50,448 bases of DNA from Candidatus Tayloriibacteriota bacterium (GCA_028286725.1 JAQBQZ010000005.1:1-50448), one strand, 5' to 3'; positions 1 through 9,489 are shown, numbered from the stretch's first letter. Notes: a model not told the origin generated them from the letters alone. Numbers and translations are program-made.

Positions 1-117
1 ATAATCTGGTAGTCGTCAATTACTACGGCCGTAGGAATTGACGACTACTCCACTTCACTCTTTCAATTAGATATACAGTATAGCATTTTTCAAATATTGA
101 TTATAATTATGAGTATT

Positions 118-984
118 ATGGATAAAAGGAAGAAAATAGCATTTGTTTTTCTCGGTATTCTTGTTTTGATATCCGTTTCTTTCCTTTTTATATCAAGGTC
201 AACTGGGCATCATGGCAGACTCTTCATTTCCTTTTTGAATATTGGTCAAGGAGATGCAATCTATATCGAAGCACCGAATGGCAGACAGATAATGATAGAC
301 GGAGGGCCTGATGAGGTTGTGCTTCGTGAGCTCGGCCGTGTAATGCCAATGTTTGATCGTAGTATTGATGCGATACTCATCACCAATCCTGATAAAGATC
401 ATATCGGAGGATTCATAAATATTATGCAAAAATATAAAGTCGATGACATCATTGAACCTGGAACTATCTCACCTTCTGATACATATAAGACTGTCGAGAG
501 TTTGGCAAAGAAAGACGGACTTCGGCAAACTATTGCGCGACGGGGGATGAATATAATGCTCGACAAAGATCGAAATATTTATTTACATATTCTTTTCCCA
601 GATCGAGATGTGTCGAAGCTTGCGACGAATGATGGATCGATTGTGGCAAAGCTTGTGTACGGTGATACTTCGGTTTTGCTTCAAGGTGATTCTCCACAAA
701 ATATCGAAAAGTATTTGCTCACGCTCAATCCTGCAGAACTCGATACTGATATTTTAAAAACAGGACATCATGGTTCGCGGACTTCGACGAGCAAAGAATA
801 TGTCGAAGCTGCATCGCCTGATTTTGCGGTGATATCATGCGGAGTCGATAATTCATATGGTCATCCACACAAAGAGACTTTGGATACATTGAATAGTCTG
901 AACGTTCCGATACTTCGAACAGATCTCTTGGGGAGAATTAGTTTTGAATCAGATGGAAAGGTATGGGAGAGAACGAACTTCTGA
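118..984 (+). CDS. MBL-fold hydrolase, ComEC/Rec2 C-terminal-like, N-terminally anchored
   Basis: ORF 97-984. Motifs FLNIGQGDAIYIEAPNGRQIMIDGG, NPDKDHIGG, LKTGHHGSRTSTS. The ATG at 118 is preferred because TATAAT lies at 102-107. Confidence 0.8.
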   Translation: MDKRKKIAFVFLGILVLISVSFLFISRSTGHHGRLFISFLNIGQGDAIYIEAPNGRQIMIDGGPDEVVLRELGRVMPMFDRSIDAILITNPDKDHIGGFINIMQKYKVDDIIEPGTISPSDTYKTVESLAKKDGLRQTIARRGMNIMLDKDRNIYLHILFPDRDVSKLATNDGSIVAKLVYGDTSVLLQGDSPQNIEKYLLTLNPAELDTDILKTGHHGSRTSTSKEYVEAASPDFAVISCGVDNSYGHPHKETLDTLNSLNVPILRTDLLGRISFESDGKVWERTNF

Positions 985-1056
985 TAAATTTAAAATAAAA
1001 AAATCTCGCGTTCCAACTTGTGGGCACGAAAGATTGTGAAATTGAACAAAATGATC

Positions 1057-1341
1057 TCAACTGAAAGGTGCGACACCATAGATACCGATGTCACTGCCTC
1101 CAATAACGATAACGGTGTCATCATCTTCAATTGCATGATGTCTGTCCGAAACAACACACCCATTTGGGAGTTGAATATCATGTATGGAGAACAGAAAGTC
1201 TCGAACAGTTAAAGTAGCTTGCACTGGTGTAGTGGCCCACGCGGCAATCGCTTCTTGAAGTTTGCTTAAAAAATCCATGTTGGAGTGGACAAATTCTGAT
1301 CCTGGAGGACATTCCGGAAGACTTGTTGTTATGTAGATCAT
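1057..1341 (-). CDS. hypothetical protein (94 aa)
   Basis: Intact ORF. On the minus strand a TTGACT-N16-TATAAA promoter lies upstream (about 1388-1415), with a CA-rich leader before the ATG. Confidence 0.5.
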   Translation of the reverse strand: MIYITTSLPECPPGSEFVHSNMDFLSKLQEAIAAWATTPVQATLTVRDFLFSIHDIQLPNGCVVSDRHHAIEDDDTVIVIGGSDIGIYGVAPFS

Positions 1342-1540
1342 GTAGGTAGAGGTGGCTTGTGTGTTGCGAAAACCTTTATTTTCTACTTGTATTTATACTT
1401 TAAATAGAAAGAAAGTCAAAACCCGGTTTTTAAGTGCGATCGGGAATTATAAAATATTTACATATCATATATTTTGTGTTATTATAAATCCAATTGTTAT
1501 TTGTCAATTCAGAACCACAAACCCTTGGAGAATATTCAGT

Positions 1541-2440
1541 ATGCTCAAAATCTTTGGACAGACACGGAAACATGAAGGAGATGGAGATAAGCCAAACGAG
1601 GATGTGTTCGGTTTCAATCGCTGGGGATTCGTCGCCTTGGGTGACGGAGTGACTCGTTCTCGCGCCACAGATGGGACTTATCCTGTTCATGTGGCAAAGG
1701 TTGCTCCCAACACATTCCTTGCTGCGATGCTCGCAGAATACTGTGAGTTTCAAGGAGGTGTCTTGGAAATGTTTCTTCGGAACGCTTTCAAGAAGGCTAA
1801 CGAGACTATCACTATCGCAAGCGAAGAGCAGGGTGTTACTTCCCATACGGTTGATTATGGTGTCACCGACTATCTTGGAACAACGGGTGTATGTCTTTTG
1901 GTCCATGAGGGTCGCGCGGCACTTGCCTACATTGGTGATCCAATCGCTCTCTACTTGCCGAAAGGTGGAACGCCAAGATTGCTTACAACCGATCAACTCA
2001 AGCCTTGTCATCGCTTCGGAAAACCTCATTTTTCTGCAATGGTCTCATCGACCGTCAGCCAGAAGGAGGTTAACAATCGCCGAACATTTTGGCAACGGAG
2101 TCAGGTTCGAAACAATCCTGCGGCCATTGATCCGTCCGGTAATCTCATTGGCTTTGGCGTTTTGACGGGCGAACCGTCTGCACTGGAATTTCTTCAAATT
2201 GTTGAACTTCAGGTGCAACCTGGAGATCGATTCATTCTTTCATCTGATGCTTTGCGTGCCGCCGGCTGCTTTGATAATGATGATGAGGGTGTTCACTCAT
2301 ACGCTCCTGCACTGGAGGCCATCTCCAGTATTCCTTTCGAGGGGTGGCCGAGTGCACTGATTGATCTTATTCGTCACTGCGAGGTGAGGGATAAGGTTCG
2401 CAGCGATGATGCGACGGTTGTGGTTGCTGAAGTGATTTGA
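1541..2440 (+). CDS. PP2C-like protein phosphatase family protein
   Basis: MLKIFGQTRKHEGDGDKPNEDVFGFNRWGFVALGDGVTRS, plus DRFILSSDAL and SDDATVVV motifs. The ORF track start at 1352 looks like a spurious extension. TTTACA-N17-TATTAT promoter at 1457-1485. Confidence 0.65.
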   Translation: MLKIFGQTRKHEGDGDKPNEDVFGFNRWGFVALGDGVTRSRATDGTYPVHVAKVAPNTFLAAMLAEYCEFQGGVLEMFLRNAFKKANETITIASEEQGVTSHTVDYGVTDYLGTTGVCLLVHEGRAALAYIGDPIALYLPKGGTPRLLTTDQLKPCHRFGKPHFSAMVSSTVSQKEVNNRRTFWQRSQVRNNPAAIDPSGNLIGFGVLTGEPSALEFLQIVELQVQPGDRFILSSDALRAAGCFDNDDEGVHSYAPALEAISSIPFEGWPSALIDLIRHCEVRDKVRSDDATVVVAEVI

Positions 2441-2458
2441 AGAAGTTCTTTAAGTGTT

Positions 2459-2500
2459 CAAGGGTATTTCGCGCACGCGGAATACCCTTGTTTTATTTCT
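2459..2500 (+). terminator. intrinsic terminator
   Basis: CAAGGGTATT...AATACCCTTG followed by TTTTATTT. Confidence 0.8.
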
Positions 2501-2516
2501 ATAGTATAATCTTCAA

Positions 2517-3542
2517 ATGTATTCATTAGAAGAAATTCTTACTTTATATGATATAGGAACAGTTACTGGGGTCACTCCTCTTGAAGGAGGGATTATAAAT
2601 AAGACTTGGAAAGTAAAGGCATCTACAGGAATATTTGTACTTCAAAAAGTAAGTGCTATCTTTGCTCCCTCTGTCATGAATGATACGGAAGCTGTGCTTA
2701 ATTATTTGAGAGCCAAAGGCCAGAATGTTATGTCTATAGTGAAGACCAAGAGTAATGATTTTTTGGTAAATGATACGAATGGGTTTTGGAGAATGTTTAC
2801 TTTTATCGAAGGGAAAGTGTTTTCTGAAATTGTGACTCCAAAAGTTGCATATGAAGCAGGTAAGTTGCTCGGTACTTACCACTTACTTTTGTCAGATTTT
2901 GTTTACGACTTCAAACACATTAGAGGTATCAAACATAATATCCCCGCTCTTTTTAAAGCGTATAAAAAAGCTGTAGAACATAATACTAATCCTGAGATTG
3001 AGGTTATGTTACCCATTATAAACCAAATGATCGAACTGGATCTTCCTTCACACCTCAGAAAAACCGTTAATCATGGCGATCCAAAAATATCTAATTATAT
3101 TTTTGAATCAAAAGATAACCCTCAGGCTGTTGCAATGATTGATTTTGACGATTGTGGCAAAAATTATAATGTACTCCACGAGCTCGGTGGAGCTTTTCGT
3201 TCTTGGGCATGGAGAACTGATAAGGGTGAAAATTGTTTTGATATCGAGCAGTTCACTGCTGCTCTAAAAGGTTATTATGCTGGATCTAAAGGATTTTTAA
3301 CAGATGAAGAATGGGGTTTGATACCACAAGTTATTAAACTCAATCTATTGGAATTATCATCGCGGTTTGTGAGAGATTATTTTGAAGATTCATACTTTGA
3401 ATGGGACCCTCTTTTGTATTCTTCACGCAAAGAACATAATCTCAAAAGAGCAAAAGACCATTTGGCACTATATAAAGATATTTGTATGAAAGAAAAGGGT
3501 ATTATTGATTCAATAAAACTATTATTAGGATCAAATAATTAA
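2517..3542 (+). CDS. APH-family phosphotransferase (homoserine kinase II / N-acetylhexosamine kinase-like)
   Basis: EGGIINKTWKV, TVNHGDPKISNYIF and AMIDFDDCG match the APH Brenner and DFD motifs. Confidence 0.75.
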   Translation: MYSLEEILTLYDIGTVTGVTPLEGGIINKTWKVKASTGIFVLQKVSAIFAPSVMNDTEAVLNYLRAKGQNVMSIVKTKSNDFLVNDTNGFWRMFTFIEGKVFSEIVTPKVAYEAGKLLGTYHLLLSDFVYDFKHIRGIKHNIPALFKAYKKAVEHNTNPEIEVMLPIINQMIELDLPSHLRKTVNHGDPKISNYIFESKDNPQAVAMIDFDDCGKNYNVLHELGGAFRSWAWRTDKGENCFDIEQFTAALKGYYAGSKGFLTDEEWGLIPQVIKLNLLELSSRFVRDYFEDSYFEWDPLLYSSRKEHNLKRAKDHLALYKDICMKEKGIIDSIKLLLGSNN

Positions 3543-3545
3543 TTT

Positions 3546-4295
3546 TTATAAAGATTTCCAAAGTGAATCAAAAATAAAGAGCTGTGTTTTGTAAATGGCT
3601 TGATCTTCAATAATAAGTCCATGAGGGATATCATTTTCACCAACAGAGATCATTGCAACTTTGCCGGCATAAATAAGTGTATAGGTAGGCGGGCTTTCCC
3701 TTTTTGTGAGCCATTTTCGTTCATCTTTGCCGGAAGTTTCTCCTCCTGGGCCATTAGCGATTGTTCGAACGAATATTTTTCTTTTTATTCTTTCGTCTGT
3801 GAAGTTTGGAAATGCATTTTTGTTATAAAGATAAGGTCTGATCGTTGAAGAAGAATAGACAACATATTTTTTATCCTTAATCCTTTCTGTTTCGTCCAAA
3901 ACATCATTCAATATTGATCGAACCCCGCTGTAATCTTCGTAAAATTTTACAACTGGTTGATCGCTAACCCCTTTTGAGAGAATCGATAGCTCAGGAATGA
4001 TGTTCTCGATGTCTTTCGATACTTCATCGATCTCATTCTTTTTTCGAGTAAGGATCTTGGAAAGAACTTTTGGATTTTCGGCAACAAAGTGCTGGTGCCT
4101 TTCTTTGTGATAATACGAAACGAGCCCTTCTTTTTGAAGTGTTTTTAGAATTTCGTAAGTTGTTCCACGATTAATGCCTGATTTCTCTGCGAGCTTTCTG
4201 ATTGCGATGGGTCCTGAAGAAAGGAGGGAGAGATAGACTGCTGCATCTTTATCTGTGAGGCCAAGCTTTTTAAATATAGTTTCTATAGTTGTCAT
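3546..4295 (-). CDS. TrmB-like transcriptional regulator
   Basis: N-terminal wHTH: IFKKLGLTDKDAAVYLSLLSSGPIAIRKLAEKSGINRGTTYEILKTLQKEGLVSYYHKER. Internal ATG at 4295 preferred as start. Confidence 0.8.
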   Translation of the reverse strand: MTTIETIFKKLGLTDKDAAVYLSLLSSGPIAIRKLAEKSGINRGTTYEILKTLQKEGLVSYYHKERHQHFVAENPKVLSKILTRKKNEIDEVSKDIENIIPELSILSKGVSDQPVVKFYEDYSGVRSILNDVLDETERIKDKKYVVYSSSTIRPYLYNKNAFPNFTDERIKRKIFVRTIANGPGGETSGKDERKWLTKRESPPTYTLIYAGKVAMISVGENDIPHGLIIEDQAIYKTQLFIFDSLWKSL

Positions 4296-4345
4296 TTTTA
4301 TTGACTTAAATATATCATTGATAGCAACTTGTAACAAGTGGAATG

Positions 4346-4368
4346 TTTGTCATAAATAAAATGACAAA
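4346..4368. promoter_or_regulatory. candidate operator (perfect 8-bp inverted repeat)
   Basis: TTTGTCAT-AAATAAA-ATGACAAA between divergent TrmB-like and 4543 genes. Confidence 0.6.
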
Positions 4369-4421
4369 AGTATAAATAATTAAATATAGATATATTTAAT
4401 AAGGTATTATTGGACAATATA

Positions 4422-4444
4422 TTTGTCATAAATAAAATTGACAA
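4422..4444. promoter_or_regulatory. second candidate operator copy overlapping a -35 box
   Basis: TTTGTCATAAATAAAATTGACAA shares 17 nt with 4346-4362. Its TTGACA (4439-4444) is followed by N16 and TAAAAT. Confidence 0.55.
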
Positions 4445-4542
4445 TAAGTAGTTTTGAATTAAAATGTACTATGAATTAATTGACCTGTTCTTTACAATCA
4501 AGGAATAAGTCAGGAGACAAACCACTCACCAAGATACAGACT

Positions 4543-5415
4543 ATGACAACAAGGGAAGTGGTCTATCACCACTCAATTTTAAGAACCTTCAATGGTTCGG
4601 TGCAGAAGCAAATTGAACCAGGATTTCAATTCGCAGAAGGGGGTCAAGTGGCTCTCATGGATGATATGCTTATGTTTCGTGCCATGCTGCAACATGCAGG
4701 TGTGCCGGTTGCGGTTAACTACGATCTCCGAGTGGAGAACGGGATTATCCAAGAAACAACCGACAATTGTGGCATGGATGGCTACGCTATCATTCGGTGT
4801 CCGCGGGCAGAACTTAGCGCTGAAGATGTTATTCGCAAAATTGCGTTAGCTTTGCGGGGAACATTCAATGCAGATAAGATAACTGTTGTACCTGATCCGC
4901 ACCCGGCAAACTGGTGTTTCGATGAGAGTGGAAATATTCGCTACATTGATTATCAGCCTGCACGGTTTCTAAAAGACTCTGTGCACTTGGTGGGATTTCC
5001 TCAGCCAGTTGGTGAGGAGTACGAATGGTCTGCGAGACGTTACTATTCTAAGCTGGGTATCTTTCGAATGCTCCGTTTCAATGTGATGCGCGCCGGGGGA
5101 ATTTGTCTCGGAGAGGTATTGAATAAGATAATTCGTGCAGAATATTCAGCCGACCTCGTTCGTGAGATTGAGGGAGGTATGGAAAAACTGCTCGTGTATC
5201 GAGTTCAGGCTGGGCAATTGTCCTTGCGAGATGCCTTGGCCAAGTGTGATGCTTGGCGTGTGGATGATATTCGCGAAATCGCGCTGTCAGTCACGGAGAG
5301 CGAGGATCTACTAAACCAGGTGCTCAAACTTACTCGAGGCGATTTCAATCTCTCACTTGAGATACGGCATGCAAGGGCTCTTGAGGCTTGTGATCTGATC
5401 CTGTCAATTCCTTGA
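4543..5415 (+). CDS. hypothetical protein, possible kinase-like fold
   Basis: ORF with DPHPANWCFDESGNIRYIDYQPAR, resembling an H-P-x-N...D catalytic-loop pattern. Confidence 0.5.
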   Translation: MTTREVVYHHSILRTFNGSVQKQIEPGFQFAEGGQVALMDDMLMFRAMLQHAGVPVAVNYDLRVENGIIQETTDNCGMDGYAIIRCPRAELSAEDVIRKIALALRGTFNADKITVVPDPHPANWCFDESGNIRYIDYQPARFLKDSVHLVGFPQPVGEEYEWSARRYYSKLGIFRMLRFNVMRAGGICLGEVLNKIIRAEYSADLVREIEGGMEKLLVYRVQAGQLSLRDALAKCDAWRVDDIREIALSVTESEDLLNQVLKLTRGDFNLSLEIRHARALEACDLILSIP

Positions 5416-5497
5416 TTCCTGCGGATGGTTCTCTAGATCTTTGCAGACCTAGTGAGCCATTCATTTTTAATACAATAATTAATGATATAATTTTTTT

Positions 5498-6358
5498 ATG
5501 AAATTCGAAATTGACTGCCAAACACATTCTCATTATTCACCAGATGCTGAGAAAAGTCCCCTCGCTATTTTCGAGCGTGCTAGAAGTTTGGGTTTAAAAG
5601 GGGTTATTGTTACAGACCATAATACAACCAGTCACTTTTTAAATATTAAAAAGGTTGCCAAAGCTACTGGTTTAATGACTTGTCTTGCTTTAGAAATTAC
5701 AGCAACTTACGAGAATTCTGATATACATATATTGGCATATGGAAACAATATGGATGCAAAGATTCTTGAGTCGATGCTGAAACGTATTAGAGAAAGTTAT
5801 AACAAGCGATCTAAAGCTATGATTCAGAAATTAAGTAAAGCTGGAATTGCTCAGATCGATTTTGAGAAACTTTTGAAAAAATCAAAAAGCGCATGTGTGA
5901 CAAAACCGGCAATTGCAGACGCATTTGCTCATATAAAAAAGATAGACCAAAAGAGTGCATTAGCGTTTTTTGAGCGAGGAGGGGTAGCATATGTGCCATA
6001 TGGAACTTGGATACCAACTCCAGAAGCTGTCGTAAAATTAATTTGTAAAGCGGGAGGTAAAGCGGTGTTTGCGCATCCTGGAGATTTTTTTGGTAAAAGA
6101 AGTTCATTGCCGGAAGAGAAGAGAGAGCCCGCTTTTTTAAAGTTGATGGATATTCTTTTAGGGGCAGGGCTTGCTGGAATTGAAGTGTGGTACCCATCAC
6201 ATACAAAAGAGCTAGAAAATAAATTTAAAAAAGTGGCTAAAGAAAATGATCTGCTTACCACGGGAGGAAGTGATTGGCACGGACCAAAATTCACTCCAAA
6301 TCGTGAAGTGGGGCAAAGAGGAATAAGCGTTTCTCAGTTTAAAAAACTGATTTCTTAA
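5498..6358 (+). CDS. PHP-domain metal-dependent phosphoesterase
   Basis: DCQTHSHYSPD, GVIVTDHNTTSHF, FAHPGDFFGK, TGGSDWHGPKF. Confidence 0.85.
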   Translation: MKFEIDCQTHSHYSPDAEKSPLAIFERARSLGLKGVIVTDHNTTSHFLNIKKVAKATGLMTCLALEITATYENSDIHILAYGNNMDAKILESMLKRIRESYNKRSKAMIQKLSKAGIAQIDFEKLLKKSKSACVTKPAIADAFAHIKKIDQKSALAFFERGGVAYVPYGTWIPTPEAVVKLICKAGGKAVFAHPGDFFGKRSSLPEEKREPAFLKLMDILLGAGLAGIEVWYPSHTKELENKFKKVAKENDLLTTGGSDWHGPKFTPNREVGQRGISVSQFKKLIS

Positions 6359-6367
6359 TATTTAAAT

Positions 6368-6404
6368 AAAATACACCGAGCCCTTGGGCTCGGTGTATTT
6401 TATT
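6368..6404. terminator. bidirectional terminator between PHP gene and rpmB
   Basis: AAAATACACCGAGCC CTTG GGCTCGGTGTATTTT. Confidence 0.85.
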
Positions 6405-6410
6405 TTGATC

Positions 6411-6650
6411 TTATATAAGTCCTGCTTTCTTGAGTGTTTTGAACGCTCCGTTCTTGTTGATAGTCTTGATACCTCGAGCAGAGAGCACGAGAGAGATAGA
6501 CTTCTGGAGTTCAGGAATGAAGATTCTTTTCTTCTGGAAGTTAGCGTACTTTCGAACATTGCCGCAAGGGTTAAACTGCGTCGCACGAGTACGGTTTGAG
6601 TATCTTCCTCCCATTTGTGATGATTTATTTGTGATTGGGCAAACTTTCAT
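6411..6650 (-). CDS. rpmB: 50S ribosomal protein bL28
   Basis: MKVCPITNKSSQMGGRYSNRTRATQFNPCGNVRKYANFQKKRIFIPEL... LSARGIKTINKNGAFKTLKKAG. Confidence 0.96.
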   Translation of the reverse strand: MKVCPITNKSSQMGGRYSNRTRATQFNPCGNVRKYANFQKKRIFIPELQKSISLVLSARGIKTINKNGAFKTLKKAGLI

Positions 6651-6698
6651 ATAATTTGAATTTATTTAACAGTGAAATGTATGTTATCATAATAAACT

Positions 6699-7316
6699 AT
6701 GGAAATCAACTTTTATTTTCAAATCGCTGTTATTATTGTTTCGATTATATTTCACGAGCTTGCCCATGGCTACACCGCCTATTTTCTCGGTGATCCTACT
6801 GCCAAATATGAGGGAAGACTGACTCTTAATCCTTTAAAGCATTTGGAGATCTTTGGATCTATTCTTGTGCCGATTATTACTTACGCTCTCGGAGGAGTGG
6901 TCTTCGGGTGGGCGAAGCCTGTGCCTTACAATCCTTATAATATAAAGAACAAATATGGTGAGGTGATGGTGGCAGTTGCAGGACCTATCTCAAACTTCCT
7001 TGTGGCTTTTGTATTTGCATTGTATTTCAGAACTTTGGATGCTGCAGGAATGATTGCTCCAAATGGACAGCTTGCACTCCTCATCATAATGGTGAACATT
7101 ACACTTGGTGTATTTAATATGATCCCAATCCCGCCTTTGGATGGATTTAAGGTGTTTACTGGACTTCTACCTTATAATTTCAGATATATAAAGGAATATA
7201 TAGAGAAAAACATACTTTTGTTTATCGTTATCTTTATATTTGGATTTTCTTTCGTTATGGATCCTATTGTTGCTTGGTTATTTAGGCTTATGACGGGGAT
7301 TGGGGGAGGAATATAA
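6699..7316 (+). CDS. site-2 protease-like M50 membrane metalloprotease
   Basis: FHELAHGYTAYFLGD (HExxH) and NMIPIPPLDGFKV (NxxPxPxLDG). Confidence 0.92.
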   Translation: MEINFYFQIAVIIVSIIFHELAHGYTAYFLGDPTAKYEGRLTLNPLKHLEIFGSILVPIITYALGGVVFGWAKPVPYNPYNIKNKYGEVMVAVAGPISNFLVAFVFALYFRTLDAAGMIAPNGQLALLIIMVNITLGVFNMIPIPPLDGFKVFTGLLPYNFRYIKEYIEKNILLFIVIFIFGFSFVMDPIVAWLFRLMTGIGGGI

Positions 7317-7356
7317 TTCTGAGGACAATACATCAAACTTTTTGATTATAATCAAT

Positions 7357-7415
7357 TTGCAATTTTTATTAACTTATAGTACATTACTGCAATAGCCCAT
7401 AAGGGCCTTTTAATT
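7357..7415 (+). promoter_or_regulatory. rpsL promoter with start-proximal hairpin
   Basis: TTGCAA(7357-7362)-N17-TACATT(7380-7385), then GCCC-ATAA-GGGC (7395-7406) and CTTTTAATTT. Confidence 0.55.
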
Positions 7416-7420
7416 TATAT

Positions 7421-7840
7421 ATGCCAACAATAAGTCAACTCGTAAAAAGAAATAGAAAGAACAAACAAGCGAAGCCAAAAGCGGTAGCTCTTCGAAAGAG
7501 TTTTAACGTGCTTGTAAACCGACCTGTATATCACAACTCTCCATTCAAAAAGGGTGTATGTACAAAAGTTACTACAAAGACTCCAAAGAAACCTAACTCA
7601 GCGGTTCGAAAGATTGCTCGAGTTCGACTTTCAAATGGTATGGAAGTTACAGCTTATATCCCAGGTGAAGGACATAACCTCCAGGAACACTCAGTGGTAC
7701 TTCTGCGAGGTGGAAAGGTAAAGGATGTTGGTCTCCGATATACTATTGTTCGAGGAGTTCTCGACTGTACAGGAGTTGAAAAGCGACGAAAGCAGAGAAG
7801 TGCTTACGGAACTAAGAGACCCAAGGCGAAAAAAGCATAA
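7421..7840 (+). CDS. rpsL: 30S ribosomal protein uS12
   Basis: [13 protein letters not shown]...[52 protein letters not shown]. Confidence 0.98.
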   Translation: MPTISQLVKRNRKNKQAKPKAVALRKSFNVLVNRPVYHNSPFKKGVCTKVTTKTPKKPNSAVRKIARVRLSNGMEVTAYIPGEGHNLQEHSVVLLRGGKVKDVGLRYTIVRGVLDCTGVEKRRKQRSAYGTKRPKAKKA

Positions 7841-7843
7841 CCC

Positions 7844-7895
7844 CGAGTTTCCTGGATGATTTTTTCAGGAGTACTCGACCAATCTTTGATTGGTC
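7844..7895 (+). promoter_or_regulatory. structured rpsL-rpsG intercistronic region
   Basis: CGAGT(T)TCCTG...CAGGA(GT)ACTCG, then GACCAATC-TTT-GATTGGTC. Confidence 0.5.
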
Positions 7896-7973
7896 AGGGT
7901 GAAAGGTAAAGAAAAATTTAATTAATAAAATAAGTGGAGTATCCCAAAAGGGAGAAAACATTACACTAAATAT

Positions 7974-8444
7974 ATGCGAAGAAAACTAAAAGCAAAGCCA
8001 GTTATAAGACCAGACATTCAGTACAAATCTGAAAAAGTTTCAAAGTTTGCTAACTACATAATGGAAAGCGGAAAGAAGCGAGCGGCTCAGAAGATTGTAT
8101 TCGAAGCACTCGATGCTATCAAAGAGAAAATGCAGGTAGAAAACCCTCTTGAGATCTTTGAATCAGCTCTCAAAAACACAGGTCCGCTTATGGAAGTGCG
8201 ATCAAGACGAGTTGGAGGTGCTAACTATCAAGTTCCACGAGAAGTTCGGGCAGAAAGAAAGAACTTCCTTGCTATGAAATGGATCATTGAAGCTGCACGA
8301 GGAAAGAAAGGTCAGCCAATGCACTTGAAGCTCGCAGAAGAATTGATGCTTGCTCACAAGAATGAAGGTGAAGCTGTAAGAAAGAGAGAAAACACTCACA
8401 AGATGGCAGAGGCAAACAAAGCGTTTGCACACTTCGCTTGGTAA
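7974..8444 (+). CDS. rpsG: 30S ribosomal protein uS7
   Basis: MRRKLKAKPVIRPDIQYKSEKVSKFANYIMESGKKRAAQKIVFEAL...KNTGPLMEVRSRRVGGANYQVPREV. Confidence 0.97.
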   Translation: MRRKLKAKPVIRPDIQYKSEKVSKFANYIMESGKKRAAQKIVFEALDAIKEKMQVENPLEIFESALKNTGPLMEVRSRRVGGANYQVPREVRAERKNFLAMKWIIEAARGKKGQPMHLKLAEELMLAHKNEGEAVRKRENTHKMAEANKAFAHFAW

Positions 8445-8463
8445 TTTCAATCAAAAACTAAAC

Positions 8464-8496
8464 AAAAAGAGCGACGCCTATGGCGTCGCTCTTTTT
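8464..8496 (+). terminator. intrinsic terminator after rpsG
   Basis: AAAAAGAGCGACGCC TAT GGCGTCGCTCTTTTT. Confidence 0.9.
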
Positions 8497-8516
8497 GTTG
8501 ATTTTGGTAATAAAAA

Positions 8517-8537
8517 ATCGCAAGAATTACTTGCGAT
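8517..8537 (-). terminator. terminator of the 8527-8859 gene, with the stop codon in the loop
   Basis: Minus strand ATCGCAAG-TAATT-CTTGCGAT followed by TTTTTTA. The ORF ends at TAA in the loop. Confidence 0.65.
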
Positions 8538-8859
8538 GTGGACGAACAGTTTTTCTCTTAGATTTTTTTCCGGCATTTCGAAGCCATGCAGGAGCCTCAA
8601 CGTATCTTTTTCTTGGTGTTGTGAGCCAGTCCATCCAAGAAAGATAATTGCCTGTATCTTCTCTATCTTCTGATCTGACGATGTGGCTTCCTTCCACCCT
8701 CCAGGGAGGATTTCTCTTCCAGCGAGCTTTCTTCCTTGCCCAGGTCTCGTTTCGGTGAGGAGATACGGGCCTAGGAGGTATAGGTCGACTGAACGATCCT
8801 GGGGTTTCGAAGAGGGTTGCGATACGTATCCGCCCTTGCTGACTAAGTGGAGTTCTCAT
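8527..8859 (-). CDS. small basic Trp/Arg-rich hypothetical protein
   Basis: 110-aa ORF terminating inside its own terminator hairpin. Confidence 0.55.
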   Translation of the reverse strand: MRTPLSQQGRIRIATLFETPGSFSRPIPPRPVSPHRNETWARKKARWKRNPPWRVEGSHIVRSEDREDTGNYLSWMDWLTTPRKRYVEAPAWLRNAGKKSKRKTVRPHRK

Positions 8860-9025
8860 AATTCTATTTTCATCGTATCATGTCATACTAAGGTATTCCA
8901 CTTTCTTTTGTGGACATCTATAGATAATAGTGTATACTAGTAATTAAGTTATCTCTCGGAGGTATTTAAGGCTAAGTCTTTATATATTGAGGTAGGGGTA
9001 ATAATTAGTATTAAGCAAATATATA

Positions 9026-9319
9026 ATGGCAAAAAAATTATATGTCGGAGGACTCTCATACAGTACTAACGACGCAGGATTACGAGCAGCGTTTGAGAAA
9101 ATAGGAGCAGTTACATCTGCAACTGTTATTATCGACAGAATGTCAGGACGATCAAAGGGATTTGGTTTCGTTGAAATGGCTAACGACGCGGAAGCGGAGT
9201 CAGCTATCTCAGAATACGATGGCAAGGAACTTGATGGCCGAAAGGTTACTGTGAACGAAGCTCGACCTATGGAAGAACGACCACCTCGACGAGATGGAGG
9301 TTTCTCTCCACGACGATAA
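9026..9319 (+). CDS. RRM-domain RNA-binding protein
   Basis: KKLYVGGLSYST (RNP2) and SKGFGFVEM (RNP1), with an Arg/Gly-rich tail. Confidence 0.95.
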   Translation: MAKKLYVGGLSYSTNDAGLRAAFEKIGAVTSATVIIDRMSGRSKGFGFVEMANDAEAESAISEYDGKELDGRKVTVNEARPMEERPPRRDGGFSPRR

Positions 9320-9351
9320 TCCAATAAAAGCGCAAGCTTTTTAGGAAAATC

Positions 9352-9386
9352 AAAAAAGCACCGCCTCGAAAGAGGCAGTGCTTTTT
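9352..9386 (+). terminator. intrinsic terminator
   Basis: AAAAAAGCACCGCCTC GAAA GAGGCAGTGCTTTTT. Confidence 0.9.
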
Positions 9387-9389
9387 GTA

Positions 9390-9453
9390 TTGCATTTATC
9401 GACTTTTTAATGTATTCTCTGTACCAAGAAGGTCCTCCTTCGCTTTTTAATTT
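9390..9453 (+). promoter_or_regulatory. fusA promoter with start-proximal hairpin
   Basis: TTGCAT(9390-9395)-N17-TATTCT(9413-9418), then GAAGG-TCCT-CCTTC (9428-9441) and GCTTTTTAATTT. Confidence 0.55.
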
Positions 9454-9489
9454 GTATTAAAAATATTTATAATTTTATTTAAGTAATAT

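Noticed and set aside
1352-1540. N-terminal 63 aa of the PP2C-like ORF
   Set aside because: Overlaps promoter-like sequence on both strands and has no domain character. Similarity starts at 1541.
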